In this document: one piece after another, positions 59,023 to 64,000 of the stretch | Layout: the number at the start of each line of letters is the position of its first letter | How positions within the stretch are numbered: position 1 is the first letter of the stretch | Source of the DNA: Costus lasius | Lineage: Eukaryota > Streptophyta > Magnoliopsida > Zingiberales > Costaceae | Direction: 5' to 3' | Assembly: GCA_027563935.2 (NCBI GenBank) | Contig: CM050453.2 | Location: 11,488,001 to 11,552,000 of the forward strand | DNA: 64,000 bases | Made by a program: the position numbers and the translations under genes | The notes under the pieces: model-generated | What the model was told of the DNA's origin: nothing | The model's database searches: none | Seen by the model: only the letters and a program-made list of their open reading frames with translations

Positions 59023-59395
59023 AGGAGTTCTACGCAATTGTCTAGTCCCTTAGGTAGTGGCATCATTACCTCTTACATAAGGAGTTTGTCCTGTATAACG
59101 ACCACCAGACCCTTTCCTTTCTCAACGCCCAAAGGAAGATCGCCCCGTAGCATGCTAAGTGGGTTGAATTTCTTCAATAGTACACACTCGTGATCACCCA
59201 CAAGGCTGACAAGGGCAACATTGTGCCCGACGCCCTTAGTCATGTCTGCCCCCTCCTGAGTGTCCTGTCCACGTCGATAACCGCATTTGACCACGTCCGC
59301 ATTGAGTATGCGGCTTGCCTTGACTTTGGCCTTTGTTACTGGCGACTCCTCGCGGCTGACCTACTCGACTTGCCATACCGTCTTCAGGATGGCTA
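59023..59395 (+). pseudogene. Gypsy RNase H C-terminal part (broken)
   Basis: HYLLHKEFVLYNDHQTLSF and NAQRKIAPRHAKWVEFLQ-type text is readable, with stops near 59042 and 59148; DALSH closes RNase H at about 59228-59242. Confidence 0.75.
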
Positions 59396-60540
59396 TCTGA
59401 TTTTTGGCAATCGGCTGTGCATGCCCCAGTCCTCCTTGCAAGACCACTGGGCACCATGGCCACGACAAGACCCTAGACTTGGCCGAGGATAGGTTCTTCT
59501 GGCCCACTCTTCGTGGAGACGTAGATAGGTTCGTTCGCCTCTGTGGCATGTGTCAACGTGCCAAGCCTCACCCGCCAAACATGGGGCTGTACACCTCGTT
59601 TCCTGCCCCCACCGGTCCATGGTTGGATATTAGTATGAACTTTGTCTTGGGCCTCCCCTGCACGTCTTCGCTCCACGACTCCATCTTTATTATCATGGAC
59701 TGCTTTTCCAAGATGACCCACTTTTCGCCTTGTTCAAAGACGTCAGACGCATCCCATATCGCGTGCCTCTTCGTGAAAGAGGTTGTCCGTCTCCATGGTC
59801 TCCCTTTAACCATCGTCTTGGACTGCAACTCCCGGTTCGTTGGACATTTGTGGAAGTCCCTCTGGGCTTTCTTGGGCACCACGCTGAAATTTTCCTCGGC
59901 CTACCACCCACAGACCGATGGCCAAACCGAGGTCGTGAACCAAAACTTAGGCAACATTCTACGTTGCTTGGCTGGAGATTTCCCACGCAGTTGGGCTGAC
60001 CATCTTCCCATCGCGGAATTTGCTTATAACATCACCTTTAATCGGACAACCGGTTTGAGTCCTTTTTAGATTTTGCTTGGGCACTAAACCCGCAAGCCTG
60101 TCGACATGCATGTCATTCCCCATCATCCTTCCACCCACGAGTCCGCTCATGTGTTTACATCTCATATCTTGGGTTTGCATGATGAAATTCGTTGCCGAAT
60201 CTTCTTGCGCAATACTTGGTATGAACTCGAGGCCAACAAGCACTGTAGGCCACATCGCTTTGAGGAAGGTGAGCTTATAATGGTGAGAATCCACCCTGAG
60301 CGTGTGTGCAACAAAGCCAAATGGAAGCTGCAAGCATAATGCGAGGGCCCCTACACGGTGTGGCAAAAGGTTGGCACCAACGCCTACGTCCTTGACTTAC
60401 CTGCGGACTCCCAGATCAGCCCCATCTTCAACATTGTTGATCTCCTGCCTACCATTCGCCCCTTGACACCAGCACCCCTTTCCTTGATTCCAACGACCCT
60501 TGTTCTCCGAAGGCGAATTTTTTCCCACCCAGGGGTGAAT
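59396..60540 (+). pseudogene. Gypsy integrase with GPY/F-like C-terminus (broken)
   Basis: The zinc-binding HHCC region (HHGHDKT ... CGMCQRAK) is followed by the DDE core: first Asp in WLDISMNFVLGLP, second in IVLDCNSRFV, Glu in HPQTDGQTEVVN. The open frame 59404-60069 covers most of it. Stops at 60067-60069, 60085-60087 and 60337-60339 separate the C-terminal GPYTVWQKVGTNAYVLDLP module. No chromodomain is seen before the 3' LTR. Confidence 0.85.
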
Positions 60541-60897
60541 TGACGGAATCATAAACGCCCAAGAAGACATACTCACGGTCCCAGCCGTGGACGACCTTCA
60601 GGCCATAGACTCCTAGAAGACGCATGCGCCATCTTCACGGGCCCGGCCGTAAACTGCTTTCAGACATACTTCAGCCAAATAGGCCCTCCGCCAGATGCAC
60701 AGGCCATGAATGAACTCACGGCCCAAGCCATAAACACTCCAGACTCCTGCCCACAGACCGCAGAGCCCGGCCAGGGAAAGTCTACCACAAGTTCACGGCT
60801 CGTGAACACACTCACGGCCCTTGTGAACTGCCAACATTCAACCACCCGACTGCAAAGTCCGCCCCGCGACAACCTGCCATAGAATCATGGGGCGCAT
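60541..60897 (+). repeat. 3' LTR portion of the gypsy element (truncated)
   Basis: Aligns with 56841-57190 through ATAGAATCATGGGGC, then changes to unrelated sequence at about 60897. It has several of the same TTCACGG/CCGTGAA inverted words, more degraded. Confidence 0.7.
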
Positions 60898-61138
60898 TTT
60901 CTCGGAAAGCTTCTTTCCGAGCCATCTTCAGAAAGCCCCTTAATCGCTGTCTATCCGAATCCATTCGGTGCATATCTCAATGCAACCAAATGCATCCGTT
61001 TTCACCTCCTCTCCTGTTTTCTCGTTGTTCACGCCGTCTGCCTCGAGGAGAACTAACCAGGGATAGTTTTCCGAAGCGTTTTCTCCCCAAAACCCCTTAC
61101 ACACAACCTTCTTTCTTTCCTTCACCTACCCAAACCTC

Positions 61139-61182
<44 letters not shown>

Positions 61183-62250
61183 TCTCTGATACTCCTGAAG
61201 CTTGCCCTAACTTCATCGAAAGCTGTACTCTACTGGCCTATCTTTCTCCGACGAATCTGCTCCTTTCCGAGCCTCCTCTGTGAGCTCTTAAGTGGGTCCT
61301 CCTTTGCGAGCTCTTATTCGCTGGAAGCGAGTGAGCCCTAACTTCGGAATCCTCTGGGAGCTCCCGACTTCCTTTGAGCAAGGATCCTCTTCGCCGAAAT
61401 CGCCCAGCCACTTCAAGGTAACCTCCTCCTCCCTGTCAATTTTTTTGACCGATTCTCCCGAGCCTTAACTAATTTTGTTGGAACTCTCACACCCGTCCTT
61501 TGAATTCCCTTACTTCTGCTGGAAGGAAGACTTCTCAAGGTGAGCCGACTCCTCTTTGTTGGAACCCTAATTTCGTCGGAGAGGTCAAGCTTCAGATATC
61601 TTCATCGACATCTACCTTCACGTAAAGTTCTCATTTAATTTACTATATTTTTCATTAATTTGTTTAGATATATTTCAATTTCATGAAAATTCAATTATAC
61701 ATAGTGGAAATATAGTTTAAATTTCATTTAAAAGTATGTTAGCGCTATCTTATTCATTTGTAAATTACATTAATTGATTTAAACTTAGTGGAAATTATAT
61801 GTTGTAAAGTGAAAATTTTCTACTCAATAGTGGACTTTTAGTTAGAATCTCATTGAATCCTTGGGTATCTAGCTTAGTTTCGAATAAATATAAAGAATTT
61901 ATCAGCAATTTCCTTTATTTATGCATACTTGTTGAGTATTTTTCATTACTGTAAACATAGTGGAAATTTAGTTGGTATTTTTTTGAAACCTAGGGAAATT
62001 TAATATTTAAAATAAGTAGCTCTTTAGGACTTCAGAGGAAGATGTTGATTAGTTCATTTGTCAATCACGAAAACCAACTTGTGGGAAAAAAAAGTGAAGA
62101 GGAAAGAACGTAAAGAGCTCAGTCGACTCGTATATATTGTAGATGTTTTATGACGAGACTTAAATATATATTAGAATAAGTGGCTGAGAGCAATAATCTA
62201 AATCAACTAATGCTTATCACTCATTTTGACCACTTATTACATGGTCCACC
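60898..62250 (+). other. Possible 5' untranslated/leader region with a (CT)n microsatellite
   Basis: Promoter or 5'UTR-like composition: a pyrimidine-rich stretch with an uninterrupted (TC)n run of about 40 bp (61142-61181), several GAGCTCTTA/GAGCTCCC words, and a plausible donor at about 61419 (CACTTCAAG then GTAACC). No coding exon is convincing before 62251. Confidence 0.35.
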
Positions 62251-62745
62251 TTGGATATGTTGACCATCGGTTATATGTTGCCAAGGTGGGACAATAGACA
62301 AACTGTGTTCAATACAAATGGAACCCTAGTATACTTTAGTGTAGGCGATGTATCCGAGATTTTGGGGGTTCTACGAGTGGGCCGCCTAGTGGATTTGGAT
62401 AATAGGGAGCTGCCTACTTTTATGTTTTATGCATTGGAATTTAGTGGCCAAAATCCAATCAGTCGCACTTCAATTGAAGAAAAGCTATTAGGCCGCAAGA
62501 ATAATGGAAATGTAGATAATGAAAGGATGATAGAACTCTGCATTCTCTATATATTTTGCACCTTTCTATTCAGCCGAGTGAGCTATAGCATGGATACTTT
62601 TTGGGTCAAGTATATTAAAGACTTGGCCTTAATAAAAGAATATAATTGGGCTGAGGCGGTGCACCATTATCTAACTGATGAGCTGGGTAGAATTTCCAAG
62701 AAGAAAAAATCAAGTAGCTTTTCCGAATGTGCGATTCTGCTAAGG
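62251..62745 (+). CDS. Plant transposon-associated protein exon (resembles DUF1985/mobile-domain type), partial
   Basis: Open exon starting with ATG at 62251, ending at a consensus donor (GTAAGT at 62746), about 165 residues. Layout: VYFSVGDVSEILG (a small helical module with the hydrophobic VxxILG pattern), then ERMIELCILYIFCTFLFS, and KEYNWAEAVHHYLTDEL. That order resembles the N-terminal unit of plant proteins often linked to Mutator/CACTA-type elements and Ulp1-like proteases (DUF1985-like). I cannot confirm which. No catalytic residues are visible. If real, the gene continues right. Confidence 0.45.
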
Positions 62746-63138
62746 GTAAGTTTCTATTAATTTTTTTGCATATATTCCTTATCCAAGATCCCTAATCTTG
62801 TGCCTCTTTTTCTACCGATATGGTTGTATGAACATTGTTTAATGTTCAAGGGAGAGAAGATTGAGACTGTTTACCTTCGGCTTTTTCACCGGCCGAGGGT
62901 TAAATTAGCTCGAAGAAATAATTATTTTAGGCAACTCTTGACGATGTCTATACTGATGGTATATTTTTTAGTATAAGTATTAATTTCTTTCATTTTCAGT
63001 CCGTTATTAATGTGATTGTCTTTTACTGTAAGTAATACAAAAACTTGAAAAAGAACACTCAGAGCTATCCGAGGCTGAGTAAAGAACGGATAATAACGCG
63101 GATGAGATGCTTGTTGAGTCATCACAAGCATTAATTGT
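62746..63138 (+). other. Intron-like sequence with a possible second exon at 62850-62935
   Basis: 62849-62935 reads GEKIETVYLRLFHRPR in one frame, which may be an exon following an AG at 62847-62848. Support is weak. Confidence 0.25.
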
Positions 63139-63755
63139 TGTAAGTACACTTTTGAAGTCAATTTTTACCATGTTTTCAAATATTTCTACGACATTTGGAT
63201 GAATTTTCTTACTAACCAAGTAGTTTTTCCATGATATAATCTTAATTTTCACCATGTTATCAAATATTTCTACGACATTTGGATGGATTTTCTTATGAAC
63301 CAAGCAGTTTTTCCATGATGTAAGTATTAATTTCCATCATATTCGCAAATATTTCTACGACATTTGGATGGATTTTCTTATGAACCAAGTAGCTTTTCCT
63401 TGATGTAAGTATTAATTTTCACCATTTACTTAAATATTTCTATGACATTTGGATGGATTTTCTTATGAACCAAGTAGCTTTTGCATGATGTAAGTATTAA
63501 TTTCCACCATGTTCGCAAATATTTCTACAACATTTGGATGGATTTTCTTATGAACCAAGTAACTTTTCCATGATGTAAGTATTAATTTCCACCGTGTTCT
63601 CAAATATTTCTACGGCATTTGAATGATTTTCTTATGAACCAAGCGGCTTTTCCATGATGTAAGTATTAATTTGCACCATGCTCTCAAATATTTTTACGGC
63701 ATTAGGATAGATTTTCTTATGAACCAAGTAGTTTCGCCATGATGTTAGTATTAAA
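63139..63755 (+). repeat. 85-bp minisatellite, about 7 copies
   Basis: Copies begin at about 63139, 63235, 63319, 63404, 63489, 63574, 63658 and 63743 (spacing 84-85 bp, the first 96). Each has ACATTTGGATGGATTTTC, TTATGAACCAAG and, in most, GATGTAAGTATTAA. Unit length is not a multiple of three, so it is noncoding, probably intronic. Confidence 0.9.
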
Positions 63756-63810
63756 TTATGTGAAATTTACTTTCCTTAAATGATATTTATTTCTCTTTGC
63801 AACCCTGTAG

Positions 63811-63975
63811 TGATATGTAGGAGGGATCACTGAAGATCCAGATTTTGAAATTTCATCTCTGAAGGAAGAAATTCATAAGTTGAAGTTGGTAATTGATCAG
63901 CTTGTATTAGAGAACACCCATTTGAAGCAAGGGCAGGAGGATACAATAGGATTTGACATGGAAGGGAAAGAATAA
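63811..63975 (+). CDS. Possible coiled-coil exon at the window edge
   Basis: One frame reads EDPDFEISSLKEEIHKLKL then VIDQLVLENTHLKQ, a heptad-patterned coiled coil, ending in a stop at about 63973-63975 after DMEGKE. It may be the last coding exon of the gene beginning at 62251, or unrelated. The preceding AG is near the end of the minisatellite. Confidence 0.35.
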
Positions 63976-64000
63976 GAACCGAGTAAAGAAAAAGGAAAGA

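Larger units (their letters stand above)
56841..60897 (+). mobile_element. Ty3/gypsy element, internally deleted, with palindrome-rich LTRs and a hAT MITE inside
   Basis: The direct repeats 56841-57190 and 60541-60897 (both starting TGACGGA, then AAACGCCCAAGAAGACA) are LTR parts; the second is cut off near 60897. The inside keeps the C-terminal RT, RNase H and integrase with a GPY/F-like tail. Gag, protease and N-terminal RT are gone. Multiple stops exist. No chromodomain is visible after the integrase. The LTRs differ considerably, so this insertion is older than the gag-only element. Confidence 0.8.

Noticed and set aside
63139..63755. CRISPR-like array
   Set aside because: Units are contiguous 85-bp tandem copies without unique spacers, in a plant genome; a minisatellite.
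1..64000. tRNA and rRNA genes, organelle DNA insertions
   Set aside because: I looked for T-arm words (GGTTCGANTCC) and rRNA-like text and saw none that fit; GGTATCAGAGC-type words are retrotransposon primer-binding sites.

Overview
The window is nuclear DNA from a flowering plant. Genes have GT-AG introns, and Ty1/copia and Ty3/gypsy retrotransposons, hAT-like and Tourist-like MITEs and foldback elements fill most of the space between them. The GC-rich 3' exon of the MYB gene and the LTI6-type small membrane proteins lean towards a monocot, but I cannot name a species and this lean is inference.

Layout. 1-4.7 kb: a pectin acetylesterase gene (+), lacking only its first exon(s). 6.1-7.35 kb: a complete three-exon R2R3-MYB gene of the MYB61/MYB86 group (-). 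8.7-17.2 kb: GC-rich repetitive elements, a gypsy-type solo LTR with a perfect target duplication, and one unidentified GC-rich exon-like patch. 17.4-22.75 kb: a decayed copia element (+). 23.5-30.5 kb: a second decayed copia element (-). Each copia element carries an insertion of the same TGTAATATCC-type family. 32.4-34.1 kb: GC-rich repetitive DNA without a gene.

34.9-40.9 kb: three tandem LTI6/RCI2 (PMP3-type) genes (+), each with a CACGTG box and TATA box, one coding intron and one 3'UTR intron. The first two are now separated by 2.2 kb of repetitive and mobile DNA. 44.4-48.1 kb: a young gag-only gypsy element between nearly identical LTRs. 48.1-50 kb: GC-rich repeat DNA and a foldback MITE.

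50.1-52.9 kb: the first seven exons of a SMARCAL1/CHR18-like gene (+). Its SNF2 ATPase exons are not found in the remaining 11 kb, which holds a probable solo LTR and a broken gypsy element with palindrome-rich LTRs and a hAT MITE in its RNase H region. 61-64 kb: a gene-like or transposon-derived stretch with one good exon, an 85-bp minisatellite that repeats a splice-donor-like motif, and a coiled-coil exon at the window edge.

The host genes do not form one pathway: one modifies cell-wall pectin, one is a transcription factor of a group linked to secondary wall and stomata, one family is stress-associated, and one would be a fork-remodelling ATPase if it is complete. The clearest theme is nested transposition, with several insertions datable relative to each other from their target duplications.
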